Shown here piece after piece: positions 34,241 to 44,302 of a DNA stretch of 64,000 nucleotides; the first letter of the stretch is position 1, and each line of letters starts with the position of its first letter. This DNA is from Flavobacteriales bacterium. GTDB lineage: Bacteria > Bacteroidota > Bacteroidia > UBA10329. Made by a program: the position numbers and the translations under genes. Location: the NCBI GenBank assembly GCA_018402015.1, contig JAGYJL010000004.1:1-64000 (forward strand). Reading direction: 5' to 3'. A model generated the notes under the pieces. The model saw only the letters and a list, made by a program, of their open reading frames with translations. It was not told the origin of the DNA and made no database searches.

Positions 34241-35592
34241 ATACCGATTTTATCAAGAAATACAATATCCCAAGTCCCAGGTACACGAGTTATCCTACCG
34301 TGCCGCATTGGAACAATGCCGAGTTTGATAAACATGAACACCTGAACCGTTTGGTTACAAGTTTCAAGAAGGATAAGAAAGAGGGCATTTCACTTTACAT
34401 TCATTTGCCTTACTGCGAGAGTTTGTGCACTTATTGTGGTTGTAACAAACGCATCACAATCAATCATTCGGTAGAAGGACCATACATTGATGCTGTTCTA
34501 AAGGAATGGAGGATGTACTTGGATGTGTTGGGTGAAAAACCCAAGTTGGCCGAACTACACTTGGGTGGAGGAACTCCAACATTCTTCTCGCCAGAAAATC
34601 TCGGCATGTTGATGGATGGTATTTTGGAACACGCCACTACTACCGATAAGTCTGAGTTCAGTTTTGAAGCACATCCGAATAATACCACTATTGATCACTT
34701 GCGCACGCTACGCAAGAAAGGATTTACGCGGATAAGTTTGGGAGTGCAGGATTTTGATACGGTTGTACAGCGTACAATTAATCGCGTGCAAACTTTTGCT
34801 CAGGTTCGGAAAGTAACCCATGACGCTCGCGCACTGGGTTTCAAGTCGGTGAACTTCGACCTGATTTATGGATTGCCGAAGCAAACGATGCAGGGGATGT
34901 TAGACACCTTTGACAAGGTTTCCGTATTGAATCCCGACCGTATTGCGTTTTACAGTTACGCACATGTGCCTTGGAAAAGCCCTTCTCAGCGCGGATATGA
35001 CGATAACGACCTGCCAAATGAGTTAGAAAAGATAGAACTTTACAATGCAGGTCGAGAAAAACTCCTCGCGAACGGTTATGTAGAGATCGGAATGGATCAC
35101 TTTGCAAAACCGGATGATGGCCTTGCTTTAGCCGCTCAGAATGGCACTATCCATCGGAATTTCATGGGGTATACTACCAGCAAGAATGACACGTTGATCG
35201 GGCTAGGTGTGTCATCCATTAGCGATGCGTGGAGTTCGTTGGCTCAGAATCCGATTGTTGTTGAATCGTATTTGGAGAAAATCGAAAAAGGTGAGATTCC
35301 GTTAGTTAAAGGACACCTGCATTCCGATCGTGACATGGCTATTAGAAAGACCATTCTCGACCTGATGTGTACCTTTCATTGTAAGTTGGATTATCTCAAA
35401 AACGAGAAAGAGTTTGAGACCATTGTTCAGCGCCTGTCGGAACATCTTACAGATGATCTTCTCAGTATTGAGGAGCACGGCATACACGTTAAACCGGAAG
35501 GTCGTGCTTTTATTAGAACCATTTGTATGGCCCTTGATGAGTTTGTTTGGAGTAAGGATTCAGGCCAACAGATGTTTTCTAAGAGCGTCTGA
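34237..35592 (+). CDS. hemN: Oxygen-independent coproporphyrinogen III oxidase HemN
   Basis: Radical SAM enzyme that makes protoporphyrinogen IX without oxygen, allowing heme synthesis under the low oxygen in which cbb3 oxidase works. In the 451-residue product the cluster motif is YIHLPYCESLCTYCGCNK, with Cys60, Cys64 and Cys67. LHLGGGTPTFF and IYGLPKQTMQGM are also family blocks. The ATG at 34237 overlaps the preceding stop as ATGA; an upstream in-frame start at 34087 would lie inside the previous gene. It ends stop to stop with the hybrid kinase gene. Confidence 0.95.
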   Translation: MNTDFIKKYNIPSPRYTSYPTVPHWNNAEFDKHEHLNRLVTSFKKDKKEGISLYIHLPYCESLCTYCGCNKRITINHSVEGPYIDAVLKEWRMYLDVLGEKPKLAELHLGGGTPTFFSPENLGMLMDGILEHATTTDKSEFSFEAHPNNTTIDHLRTLRKKGFTRISLGVQDFDTVVQRTINRVQTFAQVRKVTHDARALGFKSVNFDLIYGLPKQTMQGMLDTFDKVSVLNPDRIAFYSYAHVPWKSPSQRGYDDNDLPNELEKIELYNAGREKLLANGYVEIGMDHFAKPDDGLALAAQNGTIHRNFMGYTTSKNDTLIGLGVSSISDAWSSLAQNPIVVESYLEKIEKGEIPLVKGHLHSDRDMAIRKTILDLMCTFHCKLDYLKNEKEFETIVQRLSEHLTDDLLSIEEHGIHVKPEGRAFIRTICMALDEFVWSKDSGQQMFSKSV

Positions 35593-38274
35593 TCAGGCCA
35601 CCCACTTCTTTATCATCCGCTCTATATCGTTAGAAACAACAGGTTTTAGCAGAAGGTCGTCCATATCGGATTTTAGGTTGCCGTTTTCATCTCTCTGAAG
35701 CACGTTACCGCTAAGCCCGATCACTGGCGGTACGTCTTGGAATCGCTTCTTTATTTCCGATGTTGCTTCCAACCCATCCATTTCGGGCATTTGAATGTCC
35801 ATAAAAACGATGTCATACTTGCTTTTGTCGAAGTTGTCAACAGCCTGTTTTCCGTTAGAAAGAACATCTACCTCGCAACCCATTCTCTGAAGCATGATCT
35901 TAAACGCCTGCTGATTGATGAGATTGTCTTCGACCAAAAGCACTTTAACGCCTTTTACATCTTTTGCGACTGCCTTTTTCGGTTTGGTAAGTAATAGTTT
36001 TTCGGTTTTGGCAATAGTATTACTGAACGGAACAGTAAACCAGAACGTACTGCCTTTGCCGTTTTCGCTTGTAACGCCAATTTCACCACCTAACAGTTCT
36101 ACCAACTTTTTGCAGATGGAAAGCCCAAGTCCGGTTCCTTCTAGATTTTGAGCAACCGTATGCGTTAGTTGAGAAAAGTCTTTGAACAGTTTAGACTGCT
36201 CCTCCTTCGGAATTCCAAGCCCTGTATCGGTTACTTCAAACAGCAATTTGTCGTCATCTTGGTTTACAGAGACGCTTACTTGGCCCGATGGGGTGAATTT
36301 TATCGCGTTCCTAACAAGATTTGATAGAACCTGGGTCAGTCGCCTTCGGTCTGTATCAAGCCTGATTCCTGTAGTAAGTGTTTCAAATACAAGCTCCAGA
36401 TTTTTAGCATTGGCTTCTACTTTGTACCGCTCGGCAATGGTCTGGATCAGGTCGGTCACGTCAAAGTTTTCTTTTTGGATAACCACTTTGCCAGCCTCCA
36501 ACTGCGATAGGTTCAATACATCGTTTACTATGGACCGAAGGTCTTTACTGGCGCCAAGTATATTCTGAATCTTTGAGCGTTGCTCGGAGTTGAGTTCCGT
36601 ATCGAGAAGAATTTCACTCAAACCCATGATCCCATTCAAAGGCGTGCGTATTTCATGGCTCATACTTGCCAAGAAATCTGACCTGAACTTTAGCGAGCGC
36701 TCAGCCAGTTGTTTTTCCTGTTTAAGTTGCTGCGTTTTCCGTTGTTCGGATATATCGATAACGGTACCAACATAACCCCTGTACTCTCCTAGATGATTGA
36801 AAAGTGGCTGAGCCTGTTCAAGAATGTGAACAGTAGCTCCGTCATAACGGGAATAGCGGTATTCCATGGAGAACGACTCCTTACGGTTTTCAACATCTTT
36901 CCAAGTGCTTTTTACTTTCTCAACATCATCTGGGTGTATCTGCTTGGTCCAAGAACCATCCAGTATACTCACCATGTTATTACCAAGAATAAGTTGAAGG
37001 CTCTCGTTGATATAGGTAGAGTTCCCATTAACATCTACTTGATAGATGCCTACAGGCAACAATGAAGCTAATTTTCTGAATTTCGATTCATTCTCCTTCA
37101 GTGCCTTTTCGGCCAACTTCCGCTCTGTAATATCTATAGACCAAACTGTTACTCGGTCAATCTCACCCTTTCCGTTCTTTACAGGGTTAATGTGTCTATC
37201 GAACCAATATTCTTTTCCGTTAAAAGCGAAGTGTTTTTCAACCTGCACTTTTCTTCCAGAGAATGCACGCTCTGTTTCTACTCGGAATTGAACAAGGTTT
37301 TCTTTGGCCGTAATATCCAATACGTTCATTCCCTCTTTCAGCTCAATTCCGAACTGATCCTTTACCATACCGTATGCTGGTTCATTGAAAGCCAGAATAT
37401 TCAACTGCCTGTCGAGCAGATAGAATGTTTGCGAACTGGAATTGAATACTGCTCGCAGGTTATCTTCCGATCGTCTTAGGCTCCGCTCAGCATCAACCTT
37501 ATCGGTTATATCATATGCCCAGATAGATACCATGTTGTGCTTGGCCGATCTGTCTTTGACCGGAGTGAAGCGTATCTCAATAGTACGGTTGTCGGGAGCC
37601 GGCTTGTCAAATTCTACGGAGACCGTTCCGCCCGATCGTGCCACTTTTAGTCCGCCTTCAAACTCATCTTTCCAATAAGGATGGATGCATTCTATTACAT
37701 TCTTTCCGAAAGTATCGTCCGTAGCTTCTTCTGTAGCAAGCAGATTGGGTGCCATCAAATTACAACTGATGATGCGGTCGTCTTCATCGATGAGAATGAA
37801 TCCCTGCGAATCATTATGGTCGATAGCTTGAAGCACATTGGCCTGTTCTTGTGATTGTAGCTCTGCCTTTTTCTTATCGGAAATGTTCTTGTAAGAGTAA
37901 ATTACCCCGTTTATCTCACCGTTTTTTCCGCTTAGTGGACTAAAGCGACCATCGACCCAGAGCTCTCCGCCACTATTCTTTGGATTAGGAATGTGCTGCT
38001 CAACACTAATGGTTCTGCCCTTTAGCGATGACTGGAAGTTTCTGATAAAACGTTTGTTATTGTTCTCATCAACATAATCCCAGTAGGAATTTCCTGTTTT
38101 CAGTTCTTCTTTGAAAAACGAATACATGTCTTTCGAAGCCTTGCTATTGAACCAAAGCAAACGGTATTCCTTGTCGAGGATGATGATACTACGGTCAGAG
38201 TGCTCCAACAGAGATTTCATCTCAGCACTTGGTGCCAAGGATTCGAAGGTTCTATTGTTAGAGTCTTTGTTCAT
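35593..38274 (-). CDS. Soluble hybrid histidine kinase with four PAS domains and a receiver
   Basis: An 893-residue cytoplasmic kinase without membrane helices. PAS or PAC units lie at about 18-135, 145-262, 272-390 and 396-512. A HisKA domain has [12 protein letters not shown] (His540), the HATPase has [19 protein letters not shown] and [12 protein letters not shown], and the C-terminal receiver has acceptor Asp826 in [11 protein letters not shown]. It has no output domain or Hpt and no partner gene beside it, so its target is unknown. The start at the ATG complementary to 38272-38274 ([11 protein letters not shown]) is chosen over a GTG and an ATG a few codons upstream. Confidence 0.92.
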   Translation of the reverse strand: MNKDSNNRTFESLAPSAEMKSLLEHSDRSIIILDKEYRLLWFNSKASKDMYSFFKEELKTGNSYWDYVDENNNKRFIRNFQSSLKGRTISVEQHIPNPKNSGGELWVDGRFSPLSGKNGEINGVIYSYKNISDKKKAELQSQEQANVLQAIDHNDSQGFILIDEDDRIISCNLMAPNLLATEEATDDTFGKNVIECIHPYWKDEFEGGLKVARSGGTVSVEFDKPAPDNRTIEIRFTPVKDRSAKHNMVSIWAYDITDKVDAERSLRRSEDNLRAVFNSSSQTFYLLDRQLNILAFNEPAYGMVKDQFGIELKEGMNVLDITAKENLVQFRVETERAFSGRKVQVEKHFAFNGKEYWFDRHINPVKNGKGEIDRVTVWSIDITERKLAEKALKENESKFRKLASLLPVGIYQVDVNGNSTYINESLQLILGNNMVSILDGSWTKQIHPDDVEKVKSTWKDVENRKESFSMEYRYSRYDGATVHILEQAQPLFNHLGEYRGYVGTVIDISEQRKTQQLKQEKQLAERSLKFRSDFLASMSHEIRTPLNGIMGLSEILLDTELNSEQRSKIQNILGASKDLRSIVNDVLNLSQLEAGKVVIQKENFDVTDLIQTIAERYKVEANAKNLELVFETLTTGIRLDTDRRRLTQVLSNLVRNAIKFTPSGQVSVSVNQDDDKLLFEVTDTGLGIPKEEQSKLFKDFSQLTHTVAQNLEGTGLGLSICKKLVELLGGEIGVTSENGKGSTFWFTVPFSNTIAKTEKLLLTKPKKAVAKDVKGVKVLLVEDNLINQQAFKIMLQRMGCEVDVLSNGKQAVDNFDKSKYDIVFMDIQMPEMDGLEATSEIKKRFQDVPPVIGLSGNVLQRDENGNLKSDMDDLLLKPVVSNDIERMIKKWVA

Positions 38275-38357
38275 CGTTACCATCACGTTCGTAGAACGGA
38301 ATAGTTACGAAAATCGTGCTTAAAAGTTCAGGTTTTCGACCAACGATGCAATTGGAC

Positions 38358-39524
38358 TTACGAAGCCTTTCTTCTTGCCTTCTCTTTGATGATGAGCGAA
38401 AGTTCGCGCCCGGTCTGGCCAGCTATTGAAGTGTTCTCTTCGGCCCTTCGGATCAGGTATGGCATTACTTCCAAAACCGGACCGTACGGAACGTATTTGA
38501 CCACGTTGTATTTATTGGAAGCTAAATTGAAACTGATATTATCGCTCATGCCATAAAGCTGCGAGAAAAAGATGTGCGCATCGGTAGCTTGAAGGTTTTT
38601 CTCAGCCATCAACTCCGTTAGGTATTTCGAGCTTTTCTCGTTGTGAGTTCCAGCGAGTACATGTATGTGCGGATGATTCTCGATACAGAATTGCAGTGCA
38701 AGATCATAGTCTCTGTCGGTATCTGCTTTAGATTCATGAATGGGCGAAGGATAGCCTTGCTCCTTGGCCCGTTCGCGCTCCTTTTCCATGTATGCGCCCC
38801 GCACAAGTTTAACCCCCAATTTATAGCCGTCTTTCTGGGCTTGAGCAAAGCTTTCTTTCAAGTATTGAAGTCGGTCTTTCCGATAAAGCTGAATGGTGTT
38901 GTACACCATTGCTTTTTCCGTGTTGTACTTCCTCATCAATTCTTCTGCTAAACGATCTATGGCATCTTGAAACCAGGTTTCCTCAGCGTCAATGAAGATC
39001 GGAACATTGTTTTCCTTACTCGCTTCGCAGATCATGGTAATACGTTCCATGGCCAGTTTCCACTCTAACTCTTCTTCCTCGCTCAGTTTAGAGTGAGCGT
39101 TTTTCTTGGCCAGCAGTCGGTAAGGTATAATGCCGGTTGGTTTGAACACAGAAAAGGGGACTCTTGGGTCTTGATGCGCCATTCTTATTGCGGCAATGGT
39201 TTCTGTTGCCGCGTACTCAAAATCGGCAGTGGTTTCCTTGCCTTCGGCCGAATAATCCAGTAGCGTGAAAACGCCTGATGAATGCAGTCGCTCGATGGTA
39301 GATTCGCAATCTGTTATGTGTTCGCCACCACAGAAATGGTTGAATACGGTGGAACGGATTATTCCCTTTACTGGGAGTTTAAGCGACAAAGCAACGTTGA
39401 GCGCCAATTTTCCCAGTTTAACCAAGGTTGGACTACCAACCAATCGGAATAGCAAATGAGCACGGTTCAACTCGCGGTCTGTTCGATCCGAAAAGGCAGT
39501 TTGGGTATTGTCAAAAGAGACCAT
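38358..39524 (-). CDS. Proline dehydrogenase
   Basis: FAD enzyme oxidising proline to pyrroline-5-carboxylate, first step of proline catabolism. The 388-residue product is a stand-alone PRODH of the beta/alpha barrel type. Recognisable blocks are FIDAEETWFQDAID, YRKDRLQYL, KLGVKLVRGAYMEKERERA, LAGTHNEKS and the C-terminal YVPYGPVLEVMPYLIRRAEEN that contacts substrate. The ATG complementary to 39522-39524 (MVSFDNTQ) is preferred over a frame extension eight codons upstream. Confidence 0.92.
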   Translation of the reverse strand: MVSFDNTQTAFSDRTDRELNRAHLLFRLVGSPTLVKLGKLALNVALSLKLPVKGIIRSTVFNHFCGGEHITDCESTIERLHSSGVFTLLDYSAEGKETTADFEYAATETIAAIRMAHQDPRVPFSVFKPTGIIPYRLLAKKNAHSKLSEEEELEWKLAMERITMICEASKENNVPIFIDAEETWFQDAIDRLAEELMRKYNTEKAMVYNTIQLYRKDRLQYLKESFAQAQKDGYKLGVKLVRGAYMEKERERAKEQGYPSPIHESKADTDRDYDLALQFCIENHPHIHVLAGTHNEKSSKYLTELMAEKNLQATDAHIFFSQLYGMSDNISFNLASNKYNVVKYVPYGPVLEVMPYLIRRAEENTSIAGQTGRELSLIIKEKARRKAS

Positions 39525-39545
39525 CAGTAGACCATATTGCTGCGG

Positions 39546-39553
39546 CAAATATA
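39546..39553 (-). promoter_or_regulatory. -7 promoter element TATATTTG before the proline dehydrogenase gene
   Basis: Perfect match to TAnnTTTG on the minus strand, 21 nt before the chosen ATG. Confidence 0.5.
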
Positions 39554-39594
39554 GGTTGCCGATCTAGCGTTTTTGACTGATTCAGGACAGGTTT

Positions 39595-41703
39595 TCAGAA
39601 CTTGAATCGTAACTGAACCTTGATGTCGGTTCGGTGTTTGCCGGAAATCGTTTCCAAGCCCGAACCAACTTGATCGCGATTGCTGAAAAAGACATTGGAA
39701 ACGCGCACCCAAGCGTCAATATTCTTGTAAATATTGTACCGAAGTGTAACGTATGCCTTCATGCCGCGATAAAAATATGCTGGAAACGAATACGCGTACA
39801 GTACATCGTTCTCGTAAACGTAGATGCGCGCGTTGTAGCTCTCCGTATCGAAATAGGCCAATCGGGCATTGAAAGAAAGCGGGAAGTTGAGCGGATTGTA
39901 AATGATGTCCTGATAAAGCATGAAGCCTTGCTCAACGTCTCGTTCTCCACGCTGATATCTCGAATACTCTATTCGGCTCCTGAGTTTTACCTCTTTGGTA
40001 AGGCTATAACTAAGGTTGAGTCGGTAATAAGACCGTAATTCGTTCTCAATTCCGCGGATGGGCGCATCGCTGAAGGCAGCAGATTCTGTCAACTGTCTGT
40101 TCTTCTGCCGGAATCGGAAATAGACCTCAAATGTTTTTGAAGGGCGATAGATCAGCTGTCCGATGGTCTCGTATCCGAAGGATGGGCCGTTGGCCTGAAA
40201 GCGCAGCCATGGAAATTTGAAAATGTCGAAGAATCCATTCAGAAACCAGTTTTTAAATGGATTTACGCTGAAACCGAGATAATAGCCGGTTTCATTGTTC
40301 ATCCTAGAATTCTCAGTAACCGCATTGGCGTAAAGCGCTTGGTATTTTGGTTGCAGATGGCGAACCATAGCAGTGATGGTAACTCGGGGGTCAATGGTCA
40401 TGAAAAGCCCATGTGTTGTGGCAAAACCCAGGTTCTGACTCAAGGCAAACTCTCCGAAAAAATGGAAGTTTCGGAATATGTAACTGTAGTCAAGACCATA
40501 ATTGCTGTTCTGTTTTCCAGAGAATTCGAAGATGTTGGACAAGGCATCGCTGCGCTGAATCGGTTTCGAGAATTGGTAACCAACGGCTGTAATGCCTACA
40601 GAAAGTTTCCTGCCTTTGTAACTCACGTTTCCACCGTAAACGGCTTCAGCTATCGATTGTCTATCCTGCAATTCTCCTGGCGTGCGGTGAAATCCGCCAC
40701 TGAAAATAGAACTGACGGTTTCTTCCTGCTCGGTGAGCGTGTCTGTGGTGGCCGTAATGTTGCCATCGATCAGTTTGTACGATCCGAATGCCGTCACCTC
40801 AAACTTCCCGAATTGAAGCGTTGCTCCGCCACCTCGCAAGAAACGGTTCTCGTCAACAGAAGTGTAAGGTCTCAATCCTTGCGCGTTGCGCTTTATGCTC
40901 ACTCCATCCGATGATTTTCCAAATGCCAGGCCGCTCCAAAATGTCAATCCTTGTCCGAACTGTGCCTGAAAGTCACCGATACCGGCCGCTTTTACCACAC
41001 CAAGATTCCGAACAAAAAGATGACCGCTGTAGAAGTCGAACCCTTGCTTCATACTGCCTTTGAAGAATTCTTCTCCGGCATCTTTTTCCATTGTCAAACC
41101 CCAACTTACCTTGTTGGAATACGTGAAACGATAGCGTGCCCAATATTTCTGGGGCGAGCCCAAATATCTTCGGTTCGGGTTTTCTTCAAGCAGGCTATCG
41201 GCAATAGGAGCGTAGCCTTCCTGTTGTTCCAATACTTGCTGGTACCGCATTACAAATTCGTGGTTTCCTTCCTTCAGCATTTCCTTAAACGAGAAGGTGA
41301 ATGCATCTGGATTGTCTGAAACCTTGATAAATGGCTCCAATTGGCGGATAAGACCTATGGTGAAGCCTTTGACCGCTTGCAATTCGTAGATGTTCAGCAG
41401 TTTTCCGTTGGCATCAATGTGATCGAGCAGATTGGCAATCGCAATATCATCCAACATGGGTAATTGGGCCAACTCGTTGGGAGTTGTTGAGTTGATATTG
41501 ATCGGATGTTCAGAAAAGTAAAGCAACTCATCGAGTAGCGTGTTGTAATCAATGTTCTCATCGCCTTCGCCAAGCTGTTCCGCAATGGTCTCAATTCTTC
41601 GTTGGATCAGTTGTTCCTGGTCGGCCTCTTCAACTTGGCCAAAGGCAAAAATGCTCCCGAAAAGGAGCACCGCTAAGAGACCGTATCTCAAAAAGAATTT
41701 CAC
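39595..41703 (-). CDS. Outer-membrane beta-barrel protein with N-terminal helix-hairpin-helix region
   Basis: A 702-residue exported protein (signal MKFFLRYGLLAVLLFGSIFAFG). Residues about 60-125 contain ComEA-like helix-hairpin-helix repeats: ININSTTPNELAQLPML and later KLLNIYELQAVKGFTIGLIRQL. After about 140 there are many alternating aromatic/polar strands, and the chain ends with a Phe (VQLRFKF), as outer-membrane barrels do. A DNA-binding-type motif on a barrel is odd but recurs in Bacteroidota; function unknown, with DNA uptake a speculative idea. The ATG overlaps the stop of the gene upstream by 4 nt. Confidence 0.78.
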   Translation of the reverse strand: MKFFLRYGLLAVLLFGSIFAFGQVEEADQEQLIQRRIETIAEQLGEGDENIDYNTLLDELLYFSEHPININSTTPNELAQLPMLDDIAIANLLDHIDANGKLLNIYELQAVKGFTIGLIRQLEPFIKVSDNPDAFTFSFKEMLKEGNHEFVMRYQQVLEQQEGYAPIADSLLEENPNRRYLGSPQKYWARYRFTYSNKVSWGLTMEKDAGEEFFKGSMKQGFDFYSGHLFVRNLGVVKAAGIGDFQAQFGQGLTFWSGLAFGKSSDGVSIKRNAQGLRPYTSVDENRFLRGGGATLQFGKFEVTAFGSYKLIDGNITATTDTLTEQEETVSSIFSGGFHRTPGELQDRQSIAEAVYGGNVSYKGRKLSVGITAVGYQFSKPIQRSDALSNIFEFSGKQNSNYGLDYSYIFRNFHFFGEFALSQNLGFATTHGLFMTIDPRVTITAMVRHLQPKYQALYANAVTENSRMNNETGYYLGFSVNPFKNWFLNGFFDIFKFPWLRFQANGPSFGYETIGQLIYRPSKTFEVYFRFRQKNRQLTESAAFSDAPIRGIENELRSYYRLNLSYSLTKEVKLRSRIEYSRYQRGERDVEQGFMLYQDIIYNPLNFPLSFNARLAYFDTESYNARIYVYENDVLYAYSFPAYFYRGMKAYVTLRYNIYKNIDAWVRVSNVFFSNRDQVGSGLETISGKHRTDIKVQLRFKF

Positions 41704-42542
41704 TTTTTCTTCTTCTTGCTGAATACATCGAACCGATAAGCCAACGAAGCTTTTGGCGAGAAGCCAAGTACTGGATGAATGGATCCAGCAATATCGAAAT
41801 GAAGGAATTTCAATCGGAGGCCAAGACCAAAATCAGCACGGAATGGCGCTGTGCCGACTCCAACTCTAATAGCCACAATATCGGCCGGGAAATACTCTAC
41901 ACCAGCCTTGAAAACGGCAGGCAGCTCCAGATCTTTTTCTGCTTCAACTGCAAGCTTCACTTTCTTCGAGAAATCGTATTGAGCGCCTAAACGGAAATTC
42001 ATTGGAACGCGCTCGTCAAATCCATCTGCAAGCCTTGTTCGGGTAAGATTGAACGCATGAAATCCGATACGCAGTTTGGAATTTACTTGAGACAGGAGAC
42101 CGATCTCTGCAATAAAACTGTGTTTAGAACCATAATTCTCGGCCAAAGTTGTGTTCAAATAACTCAACTGCAGGCCAACCGAAAGGAATTTCCACAGCCG
42201 TTTTCCGTACGCAAACCCATAGCGACTCTGATTGTAAAGTTGGTTTCCAAAACGAGCATAACTAATGCCGAAAACTCCCGCTTTTGGAGTTGGCAGAACA
42301 GCAGTGGCCGCCTGTAAATTTAGGTTGGAAAGCAGAAAACGATTTTCGTAGTAAGCAGCAACACCAGCTTGCTCAAGCCCAACCATTGCTGCTTGATTGT
42401 GATGAACGGCCCAAAGATCGGTAAGCGCTACGCTTGCATTTCCCATTCCTGCAGAACGTGCACCAATGGGAAAATCGCTGGTTTGAGCACTGACCGCAAT
42501 AGAGAAAACGAAGGCTAAAAGGAAAAGTAGCGGTTTCTTCAT
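41700..42542 (-). CDS. PorV/PorQ-like outer-membrane beta-barrel protein
   Basis: A 280-residue exported protein (signal MKKPLLFLLAFVFSIAVSA). After cleavage it reads PIGARSAGMGNASVALTDLWAVHHNQAAM, a start much like those of PorV, PorQ and FadL-type barrels, followed by repeated amphipathic strands and a Lys-rich end. No T9SS core gene is adjacent. Its 4-nt overlap with the helix-hairpin-helix barrel gene suggests that the two products act together. Confidence 0.75.
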   Translation of the reverse strand: MKKPLLFLLAFVFSIAVSAQTSDFPIGARSAGMGNASVALTDLWAVHHNQAAMVGLEQAGVAAYYENRFLLSNLNLQAATAVLPTPKAGVFGISYARFGNQLYNQSRYGFAYGKRLWKFLSVGLQLSYLNTTLAENYGSKHSFIAEIGLLSQVNSKLRIGFHAFNLTRTRLADGFDERVPMNFRLGAQYDFSKKVKLAVEAEKDLELPAVFKAGVEYFPADIVAIRVGVGTAPFRADFGLGLRLKFLHFDIAGSIHPVLGFSPKASLAYRFDVFSKKKKK

Positions 42543-42602
42543 CCAGCTGGTTGGTGTTGTCGAATTTACAACTATTGCTTTACTCGATTTGTTAAACTTG
42601 AG

Positions 42603-43103
42603 TTAAGCAGAATAGCCTTCAACCTCGTCTTTACTTTCCATCACTTTATCTTTCAACCCCTCTTTGAAATCGGCAATTCGTTGTAAAACAACTTTGTCTG
42701 AAGAACCGATGATCTGAGCCGCTAGAATGCCAGCGTTTTTGGCTGCGTTGAGTGCAACGGTGGCAACGGGAACACCATTTGGCATTTGTAGAATGGAAAG
42801 AATACTGTCCCAACCATCAATGGAATTGGAACTTTTTACGGGAACGCCAATAACAGGAAGTGGCGTTAAGGACGCTACCATTCCTGGTAAGTGTGCTGCA
42901 CCGCCAGCTCCGGCAATGATCACTTTCAATCCGCGGTTGGCAGCGCCTTTTGCGTATTCGAACATGCGGTCTGGAGTTCGGTGTGCAGAGACAACCGTCA
43001 TCTCAAATTCGATTCCCAGTTCTTTTAGAACATCAGCAGCATCTTTCATCACTTTAAGATCGGAGCTGCTGCCCATGATTATACCAACTTGTGCGTTGCT
43101 CAT
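42603..43103 (-). CDS. purE: 5-(carboxyamino)imidazole ribonucleotide mutase PurE
   Basis: Moves the carboxylate of N5-CAIR to form CAIR in purine synthesis. The 166-residue product has GIIMGSSSDLKVM at the N-terminus, SAHRTPDRM with the catalytic His, and AGAGGAAHLPGMVASLTPLPVIGVP as the active-site loop. Its ATG overlaps the purK stop by 4 nt, the normal purK-purE pairing. Confidence 0.96.
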   Translation of the reverse strand: MSNAQVGIIMGSSSDLKVMKDAADVLKELGIEFEMTVVSAHRTPDRMFEYAKGAANRGLKVIIAGAGGAAHLPGMVASLTPLPVIGVPVKSSNSIDGWDSILSILQMPNGVPVATVALNAAKNAGILAAQIIGSSDKVVLQRIADFKEGLKDKVMESKDEVEGYSA

Positions 43104-44233
43104 GCTTTTACTTTCAAGGTTTGTTGCACTTTTTTAGCTGTTGTTTTGGCTTCTTCTAAGGTTTCCGCAATCACAGTCACATGGCCCATTTTGCGGAACG
43201 GCTTAGTGAACCGCTTCCCGTAAAGATGCACATTCACGCCTTTCAGGGCAAGCACATCTTCTAAGCCTTCGTATTGGGCTTCGCCCGAAAAACCGTCTTC
43301 GCCCAAAAGATTGACCATTACCGATGGCTTTACAATTTCCGTATTTCCAAGGCTGATGTTGAGAATTGCTCGAACATGCTGCATGAATTGCGAAGTGTAA
43401 TTGCCTTCAATACTCTGATGACCGCTGTTGTGTGGGCGTGGCGCAATCTCATTCACCAGTACATTTCCCTCTTTATCGAGGAAAAGTTCCACGGCCAAAA
43501 GACCAACGATCTGCAATTTCTCGGCAATGGTTTTAGCAATTTTCTGTGAGGTTTTCTCTACTTCATCGCTCACATTGGCAGGACTGAAAAGGAACTCTAC
43601 CAAATTGGCTATTGGGTTGAATTCCAACTCAACGGTTGGGAAAGTTTTTATTTCTCCAGCGGCATTTCTCGCCACGATCACTGAGAGTTCTTTGTCAAGA
43701 TCAACGGCTTTTTCAAGAACTGATGGTTCTGAGAAAGCTTTGGAAAGATCAGCAGCCGTTTTCAGCGACTGAACGCCTTTTCCATCATAGCCACCTTTTC
43801 TGAGTTTCTGAAAAACAGGGAAGAAATCGCTGTGATTTTCAGCATCGTTTTTCCCGATCAATCGATAATCAGATGTTGGAATTCCATGTTTATCGTAAAA
43901 TTCCTTTTGCGCTCCTTTATCTTGGATCAAACGAATCACGTTCGGTTGCGGATAGACTTTCACGCCTTGCTTCTCCAGTACCTCCAGTGCATCAACATTC
44001 ACATGCTCGATTTCAATCGTGAGCACATCCATTCCTTTTCCGAACGCAAGCACGGTTTCATAATCATTGAAACTTCCGTTAGTGAATGAATGTGCTATAT
44101 CGCGACAAGGTGCATCGGGATCGGGGTCGAGTACGTGAACGTCCACATCAAGATTGATCGTCTCCTGAATAAGCATACGGCCAAGCTGTCCGCCACCCAA
44201 AATTCCAAGCTTGGTCTTTGGTCTGTAACTCAT
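43100..44233 (-). CDS. purK: 5-(carboxyamino)imidazole ribonucleotide synthase PurK
   Basis: ATP-grasp enzyme forming N5-CAIR from AIR, ATP and bicarbonate. The 377-residue product has the N-terminal GILGGGQLGRMLIQE motif, the KLRKGGYDGKGVQ loop, VELFLDKEGNVLVNEIAPRPHNSGH (metal and ATP site) and a C-terminal GHVTVIAETLEEA block. The ATG is only 4 nt downstream of a perfect -7 promoter element and is divergent from hpt. Confidence 0.95.
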   Translation of the reverse strand: MSYRPKTKLGILGGGQLGRMLIQETINLDVDVHVLDPDPDAPCRDIAHSFTNGSFNDYETVLAFGKGMDVLTIEIEHVNVDALEVLEKQGVKVYPQPNVIRLIQDKGAQKEFYDKHGIPTSDYRLIGKNDAENHSDFFPVFQKLRKGGYDGKGVQSLKTAADLSKAFSEPSVLEKAVDLDKELSVIVARNAAGEIKTFPTVELEFNPIANLVEFLFSPANVSDEVEKTSQKIAKTIAEKLQIVGLLAVELFLDKEGNVLVNEIAPRPHNSGHQSIEGNYTSQFMQHVRAILNISLGNTEIVKPSVMVNLLGEDGFSGEAQYEGLEDVLALKGVNVHLYGKRFTKPFRKMGHVTVIAETLEEAKTTAKKVQQTLKVKA

Positions 44234-44237
44234 GTCG

Positions 44238-44245
44238 CAAAAGTA
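44238..44245 (-). promoter_or_regulatory. -7 promoter element TACTTTTG before purK
   Basis: Perfect match to TAnnTTTG on the minus strand, only 4 nt before the purK ATG (complement of 44231-44233). The mRNA should begin at or within a few bases of the start codon. Confidence 0.6.
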
Positions 44246-44282
44246 GCCCTTAGAAAGCTTCGCACCATTGGATATTGGTAAC

Positions 44283-44290
44283 TACCTTTG
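44283..44290 (+). promoter_or_regulatory. -7 promoter element TACCTTTG before hpt
   Basis: Perfect match to TAnnTTTG, 12 nt before the hpt ATG. It lies 38 nt from the divergent purK element, so a single short region serves two purine genes. Confidence 0.55.
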
Positions 44291-44302
44291 CGCGCCTTAT
44301 TC

